A DNA stretch of 64,000 nucleotides from Aeromicrobium yanjiei (GTDB taxonomy: Bacteria; Actinomycetota; Actinomycetes; Propionibacteriales; Nocardioidaceae): NCBI RefSeq assembly GCF_009649075.1, contig NZ_CP045737.1, positions 1,984,001 to 2,048,000 on the forward strand, in the 5' to 3' direction. The notes below the pieces were generated by a model, which saw nothing but the letters and a program-made list of their open reading frames with translations, was not told the origin of the DNA and made no database searches. Shown piece after piece: positions 12,512 through 22,002 of the stretch. The translations under genes and the position numbers were made by a program. Each line of letters begins with the position of its first letter. Positions within the stretch are counted from its first letter, which is position 1.

Positions 12512-13771
12512 TCAGCTGATGCGGACGCCTGAGACGGACCGTTTGCCTTTGCGAACGACCGCCCACGTGCTGTAGAGGAGCAGATCGCCCTCGAGCACCT
12601 GGTCGGGGTCCGTGACCCGCACGTTGTTGACGTACGCACCCCCGTCGGCGACCGCCCGGCGTGCGGCGGACTTGCTGTCGGCGAGGCCCGATGCGACGAG
12701 AGCGTCGACGATCGTGGGTCGGTCGGCCGCGCTGAGGTCGGCGGCGCCGGCCTCGCGCAGGGCGGCGGCCAGCGTGGGCTCGGGCAGCTCGCCCAGCTCT
12801 CCCCTGCCGAACAGCGCACCGGCGGCGAGCTCGGCCGCCGCGGCCTCGTCTGCCCCGTGGACGATCGTGGTGACCTCCGCTGCGAGGCGTCGCTGTGCGA
12901 GGCGCAGCCCCGGCTTCTCGGCGTGCTCGGCTTCCAGCACGGCGATCTCCTCCAAGGGAATGAAGGTGAACTGGCGCAGGTACTCCACGACCTTGGAGTC
13001 CTCCGCCTGGATCCACGACTGGTAGAAGGCGTACGGGCTGGTGAGATCGGGGTCCAGCCAGACGGTGCCCGACTCGGTCTTGCCGAACTTGGTGCCGTCC
13101 GCCTTGGTGATCAGGGGCGTCGCGAGCGCGTGGACCTTGCCGGCGTCCGCCCGGCGGATCAGCTCGACCCCTGCCGTGATGTTCCCCCACTGGTCGCTGC
13201 CGCCGGTCTGCAGCACGCAGCCGTGCCGCCGGTAGAGCTCCAGGTAGTCCATGGACTGCAGGAGGACGTAGCTGAACTCGGTGTAGCTGATGCCGGACTC
13301 CAGCCGGCTGCTGACGACGTCGCGGGCGAGCATCCGGTTGACCGGGAAGTGCTTGCCGATGTCGCGAAGGAAGTCGATCGTGCTCAGGCCGGCGGTCCAG
13401 TCGAGATTGTTGACGAGCGTCGCGCCGGTGGGTCCGTCGAAGTCCACGAACCGGGAGACCTGCGAGGCGATGCGCTCGACCCACTCACCCACGGTCTCCT
13501 TCGTGTTCATGATCCGCTCCCCCGCCTCCTTGGGGTCGCCGATCAGCCCCGTCGAGCCCCCCACCAGGAGCAGCGGCTTGTGGCCGGCGAGCTGGAGGCG
13601 TCGGGCCGTGAGGATCTGCAGCAGGTTGCCGATGTGCAGACTCGGCGCCGTCGGGTCGAACCCCACGTAGTACGTGACCGGCCCCGCTGACAGCTCCGCT
13701 CGCAGTGCGTCGCGGTCCGTCGAGTGCGCGATCAGTCCGCGCGCGTCGAGGTCGTCCAGAACATGTGTCAC
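12512..13771 (-). CDS. tyrS: tyrosyl-tRNA synthetase
   Basis: A 419-aa class I aminoacyl-tRNA synthetase that charges tRNA-Tyr. The HIGH motif variant is HIGN (about residues 46-49, after PTAPSL). The second signature is KFGKT, replacing KMSKS as usual for bacterial TyrRS. The tyrosine-binding segment GGSDQWGN is present, and a C-terminal S4-like RNA-binding domain ends the protein (SAARRAVADGGAYVNNVRV). The start is a GTG at 13769-13771, behind GAAAGG with suitable spacing. In Mtb tyrS directly precedes the TPR/HAD/tlyA cluster; here the rRNA operon separates them. Confidence 0.97.
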   Translation of the reverse strand: MTHVLDDLDARGLIAHSTDRDALRAELSAGPVTYYVGFDPTAPSLHIGNLLQILTARRLQLAGHKPLLLVGGSTGLIGDPKEAGERIMNTKETVGEWVERIASQVSRFVDFDGPTGATLVNNLDWTAGLSTIDFLRDIGKHFPVNRMLARDVVSSRLESGISYTEFSYVLLQSMDYLELYRRHGCVLQTGGSDQWGNITAGVELIRRADAGKVHALATPLITKADGTKFGKTESGTVWLDPDLTSPYAFYQSWIQAEDSKVVEYLRQFTFIPLEEIAVLEAEHAEKPGLRLAQRRLAAEVTTIVHGADEAAAAELAAGALFGRGELGELPEPTLAAALREAGAADLSAADRPTIVDALVASGLADSKSAARRAVADGGAYVNNVRVTDPDQVLEGDLLLYSTWAVVRKGKRSVSGVRIS

Positions 13772-13835
13772 AGCAGTGCCTTTCGGGGTCGGTCGATCAC
13801 CGCGACTGTATCGCGGTGGCCTGCGGCCCCTGCGG

Positions 13836-14222
13836 CTACGGCTTGACGGCCACGACGGGCACCGAGGCGTCCAGCAGGATCTGCTGCGCGACACTGCCCA
13901 TGAGGATCTTGCCGACCGGGCTGCGGCGGCGGATGCCGATGACGATCGACGTCGCACCCGCCTGCTCCGCCTCGAACAGCACCGCGTCGGCGACGTTCTC
14001 GCCCACGGCCTGACGGATCTCGTACTCCACCTTGTCCGCGTCGAGCCTCTCCGCCAACGACTGCACGTGGTTGCCGCGTGCGAAGCCGGTGTCGAGGCGC
14101 GGCTCGACCCGGCTGATGTTGATGAGCACGATCCGGTCCCCGGAGGTCTTGGACTGCTCGACGGCCCAGTCGAGGGCCGCGCGCCCGAACTCGTCGGGAC
14201 GGTAGGCGACTGCAATTGTCAT
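13836..14222 (-). CDS. universal stress protein family protein (UspA)
   Basis: A 128-aa single-domain Usp protein. It begins MTIAVAYRPDEFGRAALDWAVEQ and has the C-terminal ATP-binding style motif G-I-R-R-R-S-P-V-G-K-I-L-M-G-S-V-A followed by ILLDASVPVVAVKP. Similar proteins bind ATP and respond to stress or energy state. It is related to the second Usp at 14937-15347, and both share the opening PDEFG. It lies divergent from the FrnE-like gene, with 73 bp between starts. Confidence 0.9.
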   Translation of the reverse strand: MTIAVAYRPDEFGRAALDWAVEQSKTSGDRIVLINISRVEPRLDTGFARGNHVQSLAERLDADKVEYEIRQAVGENVADAVLFEAEQAGATSIVIGIRRRSPVGKILMGSVAQQILLDASVPVVAVKP

Positions 14223-14295
14223 GACATGAAACTACTACCTCGAGCCACCCTTGCGGAAGTGGAATGCCGGCGGATGCCGCGACGTTGACGAGCGC

Positions 14296-14940
14296 GTGAA
14301 CGAGACGGTGAAGGTCGACATCTGGTCAGACATCGCGTGCCCGTGGTGCTTCCTCGGCAAGCGCCGGTTCGAGACCGCGGCGGCGCAGTTCGCGGCGAGC
14401 GGCGGGACGGTGGAGGTCGAGCTCCACTCGTTCGAGCTGGCGCCCGACACCCCGGTCGACTTCGAGGGCAGCGAGATCGACTTCCTGGTCAGGCACAAGG
14501 GCATGGACGCCGGTCAGGTCGAGCAGATGCTGGCCCGGATGACCGACCTGGGCGCGGCTGAGGGCCTCGCGTACGACTTCGCCGCCCTCCAGCACACCAA
14601 CACGATCAAGGCCCACGAGCTGCTGCACTTCGCCAAGGGCAGGGGGCGGCAGCTCGAGATGGCCGAGCGGCTGTTCACCGCCTACTTCGAGGAAGGCCGT
14701 CACGTGGGCCGCGTCGACGATCTCGCGGACCTCGCGGCCGAGATCGGCCTCGACCGCGAGGAGGCCCTCGAGGCGCTCAAGAACGAGGAGCTCCTGCCGG
14801 CCGTCCACGCCGACCAGGCCCAGGCGACCGCGTACGGCATCAACGGCGTGCCGTTCTTCGTGATCGACGGCCGCCTCGGCGTGTCCGGTGCGCAGGACCC
14901 CGCCGTCTTCCTCGAGGTCCTGCACAAGGCCCGCGCCTAG
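14296..14940 (+). CDS. DsbA family (FrnE-like) thiol oxidoreductase
   Basis: A 214-aa cytoplasmic thioredoxin-fold protein of the FrnE/2-hydroxychromene isomerase-like family. The CPWC redox motif is at residues 15-18 (IACPWCFLGKRRFE), and the cis-proline region is GINGVPFFVIDGR. There is no signal peptide, so it acts in the cytosol. The GTG at 14296 is chosen as start because the upstream 15 codons are not family-like; GTG 14308 is possible. Its stop overlaps the stop of the convergent Usp gene by 3 nt (14938-14940 against 14937-14939). Confidence 0.88.
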   Translation: MNETVKVDIWSDIACPWCFLGKRRFETAAAQFAASGGTVEVELHSFELAPDTPVDFEGSEIDFLVRHKGMDAGQVEQMLARMTDLGAAEGLAYDFAALQHTNTIKAHELLHFAKGRGRQLEMAERLFTAYFEEGRHVGRVDDLADLAAEIGLDREEALEALKNEELLPAVHADQAQATAYGINGVPFFVIDGRLGVSGAQDPAVFLEVLHKARA

Positions 14941-15347
14941 TCCAGCAGGTCGTCCGCCCCGTCAGGCTTGACGGCCAGCACCGGGCAGGTCGCGTCGAGG
15001 ATCAACCGCTGCGCCACGCTGCCGAGCACCAGCTTGCCGACCGGCGTGCGTGGACGGATGCCGACCACGATCAACGACGCAGCCGTCTCGGCGGCCGCGT
15101 CGAGCACGGCACCTGCGATGTCGGGCACGACGTCGTGCCGCACCTCGGTGTCGACGTCGAGCCTGCCGAGAACCTTGTCGAGCCGCGCGACGTCCTCGGC
15201 ACCGGCGAACATCCGGTCGACGTACGCGTCGCCCTTGGTCGGGTTGACGACGACGAGGCGCTCCGAGCGGCGCATGGCCTCCGTGGCCCCGTACGAGAGC
15301 GCCGTGTGACCGAACTCGTCCGGGCTGAACATGACGACGACACTCAT
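14937..15347 (-). CDS. universal stress protein family protein, end of the tct operon
   Basis: A 136-aa Usp domain beginning [20 protein letters not shown], with the motif [20 protein letters not shown] near the C-terminus. Its ATG (15345-15347) overlaps the tctA stop (ATGA), so it is translated as the last gene of tctC-B-A-usp. That placement suggests the Usp senses energy or substrate status linked to the transporter; this is inference. It is a paralogue of the Usp at 13836-14222. Confidence 0.9.
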   Translation of the reverse strand: MSVVVMFSPDEFGHTALSYGATEAMRRSERLVVVNPTKGDAYVDRMFAGAEDVARLDKVLGRLDVDTEVRHDVVPDIAGAVLDAAAETAASLIVVGIRPRTPVGKLVLGSVAQRLILDATCPVLAVKPDGADDLLD

Positions 15348-16867
15348 GAGGACGCCTCTTCCTTGATGGGTTCTTCCCGGGTGGGTTCTTCCCGGGTGGG
15401 CCGTAGCCCGTTGACGACGATGTAGACCAGCGCGAGGGCGATGATCGCGTACACGATCACTGCGACGGGCTCGCTCCACAGGGTGCTGACGTCCCCTGAG
15501 GAGATCTGGAGCGACGTGGTCAGCTGTTCCTCGAGCTTGGGACCGAGGATCACCGCGATGATGAGCGGCAGCACCGGGAGGCCGAACCGCCGCATCGCGA
15601 GCCCCAACAGACCGATGACGAGCAGGATCGCGAGGTCGAAGGGCTGGAAGCTGACGCTGTAGGCGCCCAGGGAGGCGAAGAACAGGATCCCTGCGTAGAG
15701 GTACGGCCGCGGGATCTGCAGCAGCTTGGCCCACAGCGGCGCGAGCGGCAGGTTGAGCAGCAGCAGGAGCGTGTTGCCGATGAACAGGCTGGCCAGCAGC
15801 GCCCACACGAGCGTGGGCTCGGTGTCGAACAGCTGGGGACCGGTCTCGATGCCGTAGCTCTGGATGGCCAGCAGCATGATCGCTGCGGTGGCCGTGGTCG
15901 GCAGGCCGATCGCGAGAAGGGGCACCAGCGTGCCGGCGGCCGAGGCGTTGTTGGCCGCCTCCGGACCTGCGACGCCCTCGATGGCACCCTTGCCGAACTC
16001 CTCGGGATGCTTGGTCAGCTTGCGCTCGGTGACGTACGACAAGAAGGTCGGGATCTCCGCTCCTCCCGCGGGCAGTGCGCCGAACGGGAAGCCGAGAGCG
16101 GTGCCCCGTAGCCAGGGCTTCCACGAGCGGCCCCAGTCCTGGCGGCTCATCCAGGGCTGTCCCACCGGGATGATGTCGAGGGGACGACGACGCAGGTGCG
16201 CCGCGACCCAGAGCGCCTCGCCGATCGCGAAGATGGCCACCGCGACCACGACGATGTCGATGCCGTCCGCGAGCAGGGGGCTGCCGAACGTCAGCCGCGG
16301 CTGGCCGGTCTGCCCGCCGACGAGCCCTATCGCCAGGCCGAGGAAGAGGGCGATGAACCCGCGCAGGCGGGAGGTGCCGAGGACTGCGGTGACCGCGAAC
16401 AGCGCCAGCAGGATCAGGGCGAAGTTGGACGGGTTGCCCAGCTTGACGACCTGTCCGGCGACAGTCGGCGCGAACAGCACGAGCAGCAGCGTGCCGATCG
16501 TGCCGGCGACGAAGGAGCCGATCGCGGCTGTCGCGAGGGCCTGCGCCGCACGTCCCTTCTTGGCCATCTTGTTGCCCTCGATCGCGGTCACGACCGAGGA
16601 CGACTCCCCCGGGGTGTTGAGCAGGATCGAAGTGGTCGAGCCGCCGTACATCCCGCCGTAGTAGATGCCGGCGAACATGATCAACGCGCTGTCGGGCCCC
16701 ACGCTGTAGGTGATCGGCAGCAGCAGCGCGAGCGTCATCGCGGGCCCGATGCCCGGCAGCACCCCGACGGCGGTGCCGAGGAAGACCCCGAGCACCGCGT
16801 AGAAGAGGTTCTCGAGGGTCAGCGCCGACTGGAAGCCCTCCATCAGCAGGTCGAGCGAGCCCATCAC
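15344..16867 (-). CDS. tctA: tripartite tricarboxylate transporter, large membrane subunit TctA
   Basis: A 507-aa integral membrane protein with about a dozen hydrophobic segments. It carries the family signature [20 protein letters not shown] near residue 35-60 and a second loop [22 protein letters not shown]. It is the main translocation subunit for citrate-like tricarboxylates, working with TctB and the binding protein TctC. It starts with GTG at 16867 (GTGA overlap with the tctB stop), followed directly by an ATG at 16864 that could serve instead. Confidence 0.94.
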   Translation of the reverse strand: MMGSLDLLMEGFQSALTLENLFYAVLGVFLGTAVGVLPGIGPAMTLALLLPITYSVGPDSALIMFAGIYYGGMYGGSTTSILLNTPGESSSVVTAIEGNKMAKKGRAAQALATAAIGSFVAGTIGTLLLVLFAPTVAGQVVKLGNPSNFALILLALFAVTAVLGTSRLRGFIALFLGLAIGLVGGQTGQPRLTFGSPLLADGIDIVVVAVAIFAIGEALWVAAHLRRRPLDIIPVGQPWMSRQDWGRSWKPWLRGTALGFPFGALPAGGAEIPTFLSYVTERKLTKHPEEFGKGAIEGVAGPEAANNASAAGTLVPLLAIGLPTTATAAIMLLAIQSYGIETGPQLFDTEPTLVWALLASLFIGNTLLLLLNLPLAPLWAKLLQIPRPYLYAGILFFASLGAYSVSFQPFDLAILLVIGLLGLAMRRFGLPVLPLIIAVILGPKLEEQLTTSLQISSGDVSTLWSEPVAVIVYAIIALALVYIVVNGLRPTREEPTREEPIKEEASS

Positions 16868-17382
16868 AGGATCCCGTCCAGGACGCCGGCCGGGATCGCC
16901 AGACCCAGGCCCGAGTAGAAGCCGTACCAGGTGCCGACCGACAGGGCCACGCCCACGCCGACGTCACGGATCAGCGTCCGGCTCCCGAGGACCCATGCGG
17001 TCCCGACGAACAGGATCGCTCCCGTGATCGCCCAGCCGAGCCAGTCGATCAGCGCGATGTTGACGGCGAAGACCGCGACCAGCTTGGCGACGGTCGCCCA
17101 GTCGCTCGGCTGGGTCAGGTCGACGTCCTCGCCCTCCTCGGCCTGCGGCACGTCGCCGCGGGCCGTGGCGATCGCCAGCAGCACCGCGAGGCCGAGCAGG
17201 ACCGCCCCGACGGCGTACGGGAAGGCGTACGGCTGGACCGGCTGGTCCGCGAAGCCGTCCTCGAGGGTCGTGGCGTCGTACAGGATGTAGGCACCGACGA
17301 CACCGATGAAGGCGGCCATCGCGTATTGGGCCTTGTCGATGATCCTGGTGCCCGCCTCTGTGGGCTTGTCGATCACGCTCAT
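16864..17382 (-). CDS. tctB: tripartite tricarboxylate transporter, small membrane subunit TctB
   Basis: A 172-aa protein with four predicted membrane helices (about residues 22-38, 50-70, 98-120 and 125-160), typical of TctB in size and topology. It overlaps tctC upstream (ATGA at 17379-17382) and tctA downstream (GTGA). It probably associates with TctA in the membrane. Confidence 0.9.
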   Translation of the reverse strand: MSVIDKPTEAGTRIIDKAQYAMAAFIGVVGAYILYDATTLEDGFADQPVQPYAFPYAVGAVLLGLAVLLAIATARGDVPQAEEGEDVDLTQPSDWATVAKLVAVFAVNIALIDWLGWAITGAILFVGTAWVLGSRTLIRDVGVGVALSVGTWYGFYSGLGLAIPAGVLDGIL

Positions 17383-18374
17383 GTCAGTCCCAGCTCCTTC
17401 AACGTCGTCTCCACGCGCTCGTCCTGCTCGCGCAGGAAGGTCGCGAACTCCTCGCCGGTGGCGAACGAGTCGATCCAGCCGTTGCGCTCGACCGCGTCCT
17501 TCCAGCCCTTGGTCTGGTGCATCTTGGTGAACATCGCCACCAGCCGGTCCCGGGACTCCGCGGAGATGCCGGGTGGCGCGAGGATGCCCCGCCAGTTGGC
17601 GAAGGTCATGTCGACCCCGGACTCCTGCAGCGTCGGGGCGTCGACGTTGTCCAGACGCTCGGCCCCCGACACCGCCAGCACCCGGAGCGAGCCGTCCTTC
17701 AGCTGTCCCTCGAACTCGCTGGGGCCGGACGTGCCGACGTCGATCTTCTTGCCGAGCAGCGCGCTCGTGAGCGGCCCTCCCCCGTCGTACACGATGTACT
17801 TGACCTGCTTCGGGTCGACGCCGATGGTCTTGGCCATCTGCATCGGGAAGAGGTGATCGGGCCCTCCGGGCGACGAGCCGCCGCCGATCGTGACGCTCCC
17901 GGGATCGGCCTTCCAGGCCTTGACCAGGTCCTGGACGGTCCTGAACCGCGAGTCCTTGGGCACGATGAGCGCCTCCTGGTCCTCGATGAGGCGGGCGATG
18001 GGGGTGGCGTCCGAGACACGGGCGTCCGACTCGTTCGTGTAGGTCGCGCCGACCACGCCGAGGCCCATCGACATCACGAGGTCGTCGACGCCCTCCTCGT
18101 TGAGCAGGCGCTGCATCGCGACGGTGCCACCGGCACCGATGACGTTGGTGACCTCGAACCGGCCGGACAGCTCGGCGTCCTCCAGGACGCGGGCGGCAGC
18201 GCGTCCGGTCAGGTCGTAGCCGCCTCCCGGGCTGTTCGGGATGTACATGCTGAGGCGACGGTTCGCCTCCCCCTCGCCGCCGCGGGTGACCCCGCACGCA
18301 GAGAGGGTCACCGCCGCGACGAGCGCGAGGGCGACGGCCGCTCGAGCTCGGTGGGTGCGCCTGGTCGACGTCAT
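17379..18374 (-). CDS. tctC: tripartite tricarboxylate transporter substrate-binding lipoprotein TctC
   Basis: A 331-aa solute-binding protein. The lipoprotein signal peptide has the lipobox LSAC (Cys at about residue 27), so it is anchored outside the membrane. The mature part begins with the TctC hallmark YIPNSPGGGYDLTGRA, the ligand-binding loop. AGGAGG lies 5 nt before the ATG at 18374. It is divergent from the CitA/CitB-type two-component system, which probably controls it. The true substrate (citrate, tricarballylate or another organic acid) cannot be read from sequence. Confidence 0.93.
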   Translation of the reverse strand: MTSTRRTHRARAAVALALVAAVTLSACGVTRGGEGEANRRLSMYIPNSPGGGYDLTGRAAARVLEDAELSGRFEVTNVIGAGGTVAMQRLLNEEGVDDLVMSMGLGVVGATYTNESDARVSDATPIARLIEDQEALIVPKDSRFRTVQDLVKAWKADPGSVTIGGGSSPGGPDHLFPMQMAKTIGVDPKQVKYIVYDGGGPLTSALLGKKIDVGTSGPSEFEGQLKDGSLRVLAVSGAERLDNVDAPTLQESGVDMTFANWRGILAPPGISAESRDRLVAMFTKMHQTKGWKDAVERNGWIDSFATGEEFATFLREQDERVETTLKELGLT

Positions 18375-18455
18375 GGAACCTCCTGGGGTCGACCCGAGCA
18401 TGGCGCGAAAGTGTGCCGTGGGTCACCATTGCGGAAGCAAAGGAGGTTGTGGACA
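18375..18455. promoter_or_regulatory. divergent promoter region tctC / sensor kinase
   Basis: 81 bp shared by the divergent tctC operon and the kinase-regulator pair. Ribosome-binding sites AGGAGG are visible on both sides (18441-18446 for the kinase). It is the most likely binding place for the response regulator. I cannot define -35/-10 boxes with confidence. Confidence 0.45.
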
Positions 18456-20042
18456 TTGTGGTCACTGCGGCAACGACGGCTGACGCTCGCCGGACAGTTC
18501 CTCGTCCTCCAGCTCATCGTGGTCGCTGTCGTGCTGGCGATCGTCGCGGTGATCTCGCTGCGGCAGTCGACGGCGTCCTTCGCCTCCGACCGGGGGACCC
18601 AGATGAGATCGGTCGCCGAGAACCTCGCCAACACCTCCGTGGTGCGCGACCAGGTCACCGGGCTCGACCCGGCGGCGGGTCTCGCACCCGCGATCAACCG
18701 GGCGGTGAGCCTGTCGGGCGCCACCGACGTCGCGGTCGCGGACCCCGGCGGCATCGTCATGTCGTCGTCCGACCCGCGCTTGATCGGGACACCGGCGGCG
18801 CTGGGTGACTCCGGCGTGCGTGAGGGCCGCGGCTGGACCGGGGACGTCGACAGGAGCGGGCGCCGGTACGTCGCCGGGCACGCGCCCATCATCGACGACA
18901 ACGGGACCCTCGTCGGCCTCGCCCTCGCCGAGCAGCGCTATCCCAGCGTGTGGGCACGGCTCACCGACGCCGCGGGCGACCTCATCCTGTACCTCGGGGT
19001 CGGGGCGCTGCTCGGGGCCGCGGGCTCGTGGCTCGTGTCGCGCCTGGTGAAACGACGGACCCGGGGCCTTGAGCCCCATGAGTTCGCGACGCTTGCCGAT
19101 CACCGTGAGGCGCTCCTGCACAGCATCCGCGAGGGCGTCATCGCGGTCGACACCGACGGCCGGGTGACGATGGTCAACGACGGTGCGCGTGAGCTGCTCG
19201 GACTGGACGAGGACCCCGTCGGCCGCCGCGTGGACCAGCTCGGGCTGCCCGATCAGGTCGCTTCGGTGCTCACCGGCGGGACCGAGACCCACGACGTCGT
19301 CCTGCTCGTCGGCGACCGCGTCGTCGTGTGCAACCAGCGGTCCGCGTCCAGCCGCGGCGAGGGCATCGGTACGGTCACCACCATGCGTGACCGGACCGAG
19401 CTCGTCTCGATGCAGAGCCAGCTCAGCTCGAACCTGTCCATCACCGACACGTTGCGGGCGCAGACGCACGAGTTCGCCAACCAGCTGCACACGATCTCCG
19501 GGCTCGTCCAGCTGCGGGAGTACGACGAGGTGACCTCGTTGGTCGGGACGCTGACGCGCCGGCGGCAGGCCATCAGCGATGCCGTCACGCGGCGCATCAA
19601 GGACCGGGCGGTCGCGGCGCTGCTGATCGCGAAGTCCAGCGTGGCGGCCGAGGCCGGCGTGACGCTCACGATCGCGCCCACCTCGAGCCTGCCTCCGCTG
19701 CCCCAGGCCGTCTCGGCCGACCTGACGACCATCATCGGCAACCTGATCGACAACGCCGTCGACGCGTGCAAGGCCGGCCCCGACCCGTCCGTGCGCGTGG
19801 ATCTGCACGCCTCGGACCGCGAGGTCGTCCTGGAGGTGCGTGACTCGGGCCCCGGGGTGGACGAGGAGGTGACCGACGCGATCTTCAGCCGCGGCTTCTC
19901 GACCAAGCCCGAGGTGCCCGGCGGCCGGGGCATCGGCCTGCCGCTGGTGCGGCTGGTCTGCCGGCAGCGCGGCGGATCGGTCACGGTCGAGCCGGGGCCC
20001 GGCGCCGTCTTCCGGGTACGCCTGCCCGTGGACCTCACGTGA
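18456..20042 (+). CDS. CitA/DctS-type sensor histidine kinase
   Basis: A 528-aa membrane sensor. The first membrane helix is at about residues 14-35, followed by an extracellular sensing domain (about 36-172) and a second helix (about 174-196). A PAS domain (about 213-310) follows, then the SpoOB-type phosphoacceptor motif THEFANQLH with His338, and a HATPase domain (N-box GNLIDNAVDACK, G-boxes DSGPGVDEE and GGRGIGLPL). This architecture defines the citrate/dicarboxylate sensor family. The start is a TTG at 18456 (MWSLRQRRLT), 9 nt after AGGAGG. It overlaps the response regulator by GTGA. Its ligand is presumably the tct substrate. Confidence 0.9.
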   Translation: MWSLRQRRLTLAGQFLVLQLIVVAVVLAIVAVISLRQSTASFASDRGTQMRSVAENLANTSVVRDQVTGLDPAAGLAPAINRAVSLSGATDVAVADPGGIVMSSSDPRLIGTPAALGDSGVREGRGWTGDVDRSGRRYVAGHAPIIDDNGTLVGLALAEQRYPSVWARLTDAAGDLILYLGVGALLGAAGSWLVSRLVKRRTRGLEPHEFATLADHREALLHSIREGVIAVDTDGRVTMVNDGARELLGLDEDPVGRRVDQLGLPDQVASVLTGGTETHDVVLLVGDRVVVCNQRSASSRGEGIGTVTTMRDRTELVSMQSQLSSNLSITDTLRAQTHEFANQLHTISGLVQLREYDEVTSLVGTLTRRRQAISDAVTRRIKDRAVAALLIAKSSVAAEAGVTLTIAPTSSLPPLPQAVSADLTTIIGNLIDNAVDACKAGPDPSVRVDLHASDREVVLEVRDSGPGVDEEVTDAIFSRGFSTKPEVPGGRGIGLPLVRLVCRQRGGSVTVEPGPGAVFRVRLPVDLT

Positions 20043-20707
20043 TCGGCGTGCTGGTCGTCGACGACGACTTCATGGTCGCGGGCATCCACTCCAGGTTCGT
20101 CGCGCGCACCCCGGGATTCGAGGTCGTGGGCACCGCGCGCACAGGAGCCGAGGCCCTGCGCATGTGCGCCGACCTCGACCCGGGCCTCGTGCTCCTGGAC
20201 GTCCACCTGCCCGACATGAGCGGGCTCGAGGTGCTCCAGTCCCTGCGGGCGGCCGGCAGCGCGGTCGGCGTCGTCATGGTGACGGCTGAGCGGGACGCCG
20301 AGGCGGTGCGAACGGCCCTGCACGGCGGGGCGATGCAGTATCTCGTCAAGCCGTTCGAGTTCGACGACTTCCTGGCCAGGATGCAGCGCGTCCGGGAGTC
20401 CCTGACGACGCTCGCGGGCGGCGCCCCCGACCAGGCCGCGATCGATCGCGCGTTCGGCGGCCCCACCTCGGTCGCCGCGACCGCGCTGCCCAAGGGCCTC
20501 AGCCCGGAGACCGCCCAGCTCGTCCAGGAGGCACTCGCGGACGCCCGCGAGCTGTCGGCGGCCGACTGCGGCGAGCGGGTCGGCCTGTCGCGGGTCAGCG
20601 CACGCCGCTACCTCGAGTACTTCGTCGACCAGGGGCTCGCGACGGTGCGGCTCAACTACGGCAATGCGGGACGGCCCGAGCGGCGCTACCGCCCCAGGCC
20701 CGTCTAG
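20039..20707 (+). CDS. CitB/DcuR-type response regulator
   Basis: A 222-aa response regulator. The receiver domain has the acidic pocket VDDD at the N-terminus, phosphoacceptor Asp54 (VLLDVHLPDMSG), the T residue in MVTAER and Lys in LVKPFEF. The C-terminal part (about 160-222) carries a helix-turn-helix (ADCGERVGLSRVSARRYLEYFVDQG) of the CitB/DcuR/DctR class. The start is GTG at 20039, overlapping the kinase stop. It very probably activates the divergent tctCBA-usp operon. Confidence 0.92.
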   Translation: MIGVLVVDDDFMVAGIHSRFVARTPGFEVVGTARTGAEALRMCADLDPGLVLLDVHLPDMSGLEVLQSLRAAGSAVGVVMVTAERDAEAVRTALHGGAMQYLVKPFEFDDFLARMQRVRESLTTLAGGAPDQAAIDRAFGGPTSVAATALPKGLSPETAQLVQEALADARELSAADCGERVGLSRVSARRYLEYFVDQGLATVRLNYGNAGRPERRYRPRPV

Positions 20708-20719
20708 ACCGGACACACC

Positions 20720-21265
20720 TCACGCGCGAGGGCTGCGGCGGTACGCGGAGACCGTCGGGTCGCCGGTGACCCAGAAGCGCCACGGCACGTCCGCGGCCTT
20801 GGACACCCCGACACGGGGGCCGCAGGAGATCCGCGGGTCCGTGTCCGGCGGGTCCCCCAGGCGTACGCCCTCGGGCGTCAGCAGCTCGGCGCCGAGGTCG
20901 TCCAGGGACAGCCCGAGGGCCCGGGCGAGGTTGCCAGGCCCTCGGGCCAGCATCACGTCCTTGACGCCCGGTCGGCGCGACCGCGCGACCTCGATGCCCT
21001 CGACCACCTCGCCCGCGCGGACCAGCACCGCGGACGCGGTCTCGGTCGGGCCGGTCACGACGTTCGCGCAGAAGTGCATCCCGTACGACCGGTAGACGTA
21101 CAGCCGCCACGCGGGGGCGTACATGATCTCGCTGCGCGGAGTCCGCGTGTAGGCGTGCGAGGCGGGGTCGAGCACTCCCCCGTACGCCTCGACCTCGGTG
21201 ATCCGGACCGCGGCGCCGTGGCCGTGCAGCACCCGCCCGAGCAGGCCGCGGGCCCGCTCGACCAC
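20720..21265 (-). CDS. mpg: 3-methyladenine DNA glycosylase (Mpg/AAG family)
   Basis: A 181-aa base-excision repair glycosylase of the mammalian AAG-type fold. Visible signatures are EVEAYGG, DPASHAYTRTPRSEIMYAP, YVYRSYGMHFCANVV and LARGPGNLARALGL. The GTG at 21265 is the best regular start. In-frame coding continues upstream to a CTG at 21292 that overlaps the cyclophilin stop, and the family usually has about 10 more N-terminal residues, so the true start is uncertain. In Mtb mpg lies next to tyrS; here the tct and two-component genes lie between them. Confidence 0.9.
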   Translation of the reverse strand: MVERARGLLGRVLHGHGAAVRITEVEAYGGVLDPASHAYTRTPRSEIMYAPAWRLYVYRSYGMHFCANVVTGPTETASAVLVRAGEVVEGIEVARSRRPGVKDVMLARGPGNLARALGLSLDDLGAELLTPEGVRLGDPPDTDPRISCGPRVGVSKAADVPWRFWVTGDPTVSAYRRSPRA

Positions 21266-21288
21266 CTCGGGGGTGCCGCCGGGGTCGC

Positions 21289-21963
21289 TCAGGAGACCGA
21301 CTCGATGACGACGTCCTTGGCCGGCGAGACGCCGTCGGAGGCGTTGCCGTCCTTCTCGATCTCCTTCGCGACCGCCAAGCCGGCGTCGTCGACTTTGCCG
21401 AAGACCGTGTAGCTCGCCGGGAGGTCGGAGTCGGCCAGGACGATGAAGAACTGCGAGCCGTTGGTGTCGGGGCCCGCATTGGCCATCGCGAGGGTGCCCG
21501 CGGGGTACGTCTCGTCGCCCTTGAGCTCGTCGGCGAAGCTGTAGCCCGGTCCGCCGGTGCCGGTGGCCGAGGGATCTCCGCACTGCAGCACGAAGCCGGG
21601 GACGAGACGGTGGCACTTGGTGCCGTCGAAATAGCCCTGCTCGGCGAGCGACACGAACGAGCTGACCGTGCAGGGCGCGGACTCGGGGGTCAGCGTCGCC
21701 TTGATGTCACCCCGGTTGGTCGTGATCGTCACCTCGTCGGCCGCCTTCGGCGTGCTCGGCGGCAGCTCGGCCTTCTTGCCGGGCTCGGAGACCTTCTTGT
21801 AGGTGCACGATCCGCCGCCCGCAGGCGCTGACGTCGTGGCGGACGACTCGGGCTTAGCGGACGACGTGTCCGAGCCCTTGTCGTCGTCGTCGGACCCGCC
21901 GCAGGCGGCGAGCAGGGACACCAGGAGCACGGACGCCGTGGCGGCGAGCAGTCGAGAGCGCAT
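21289..21963 (-). CDS. cyclophilin-type peptidyl-prolyl isomerase lipoprotein
   Basis: A 224-aa secreted foldase. The signal peptide has the lipobox LLAAC, followed by a Ser/Asp-rich linker of about 60 residues. The cyclophilin domain (about 78-224) has the signatures FDGTKCHRLVPGFVLQCGDP, ANAGPDTNGSQFFI and TVFGKV. It should assist folding of exported proteins at the outer face of the membrane. It has an extra Cys pair relative to minimal cyclophilins. The ATG at 21963 starts MRSRLLAATAS. Confidence 0.93.
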   Translation of the reverse strand: MRSRLLAATASVLLVSLLAACGGSDDDDKGSDTSSAKPESSATTSAPAGGGSCTYKKVSEPGKKAELPPSTPKAADEVTITTNRGDIKATLTPESAPCTVSSFVSLAEQGYFDGTKCHRLVPGFVLQCGDPSATGTGGPGYSFADELKGDETYPAGTLAMANAGPDTNGSQFFIVLADSDLPASYTVFGKVDDAGLAVAKEIEKDGNASDGVSPAKDVVIESVS

Positions 21964-22002
21964 GTCCCGAGCGTATCGACCGCTCCCCCGCACGTCCCTC
22001 CC

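Noticed and set aside
17517..18455. Long in-frame extension upstream of the sensor kinase, antisense to tctC
   Set aside because: The kinase family starts with the membrane helix just after AGGAGG and TTG 18456; the upstream part has no family character and overlaps tctC completely.
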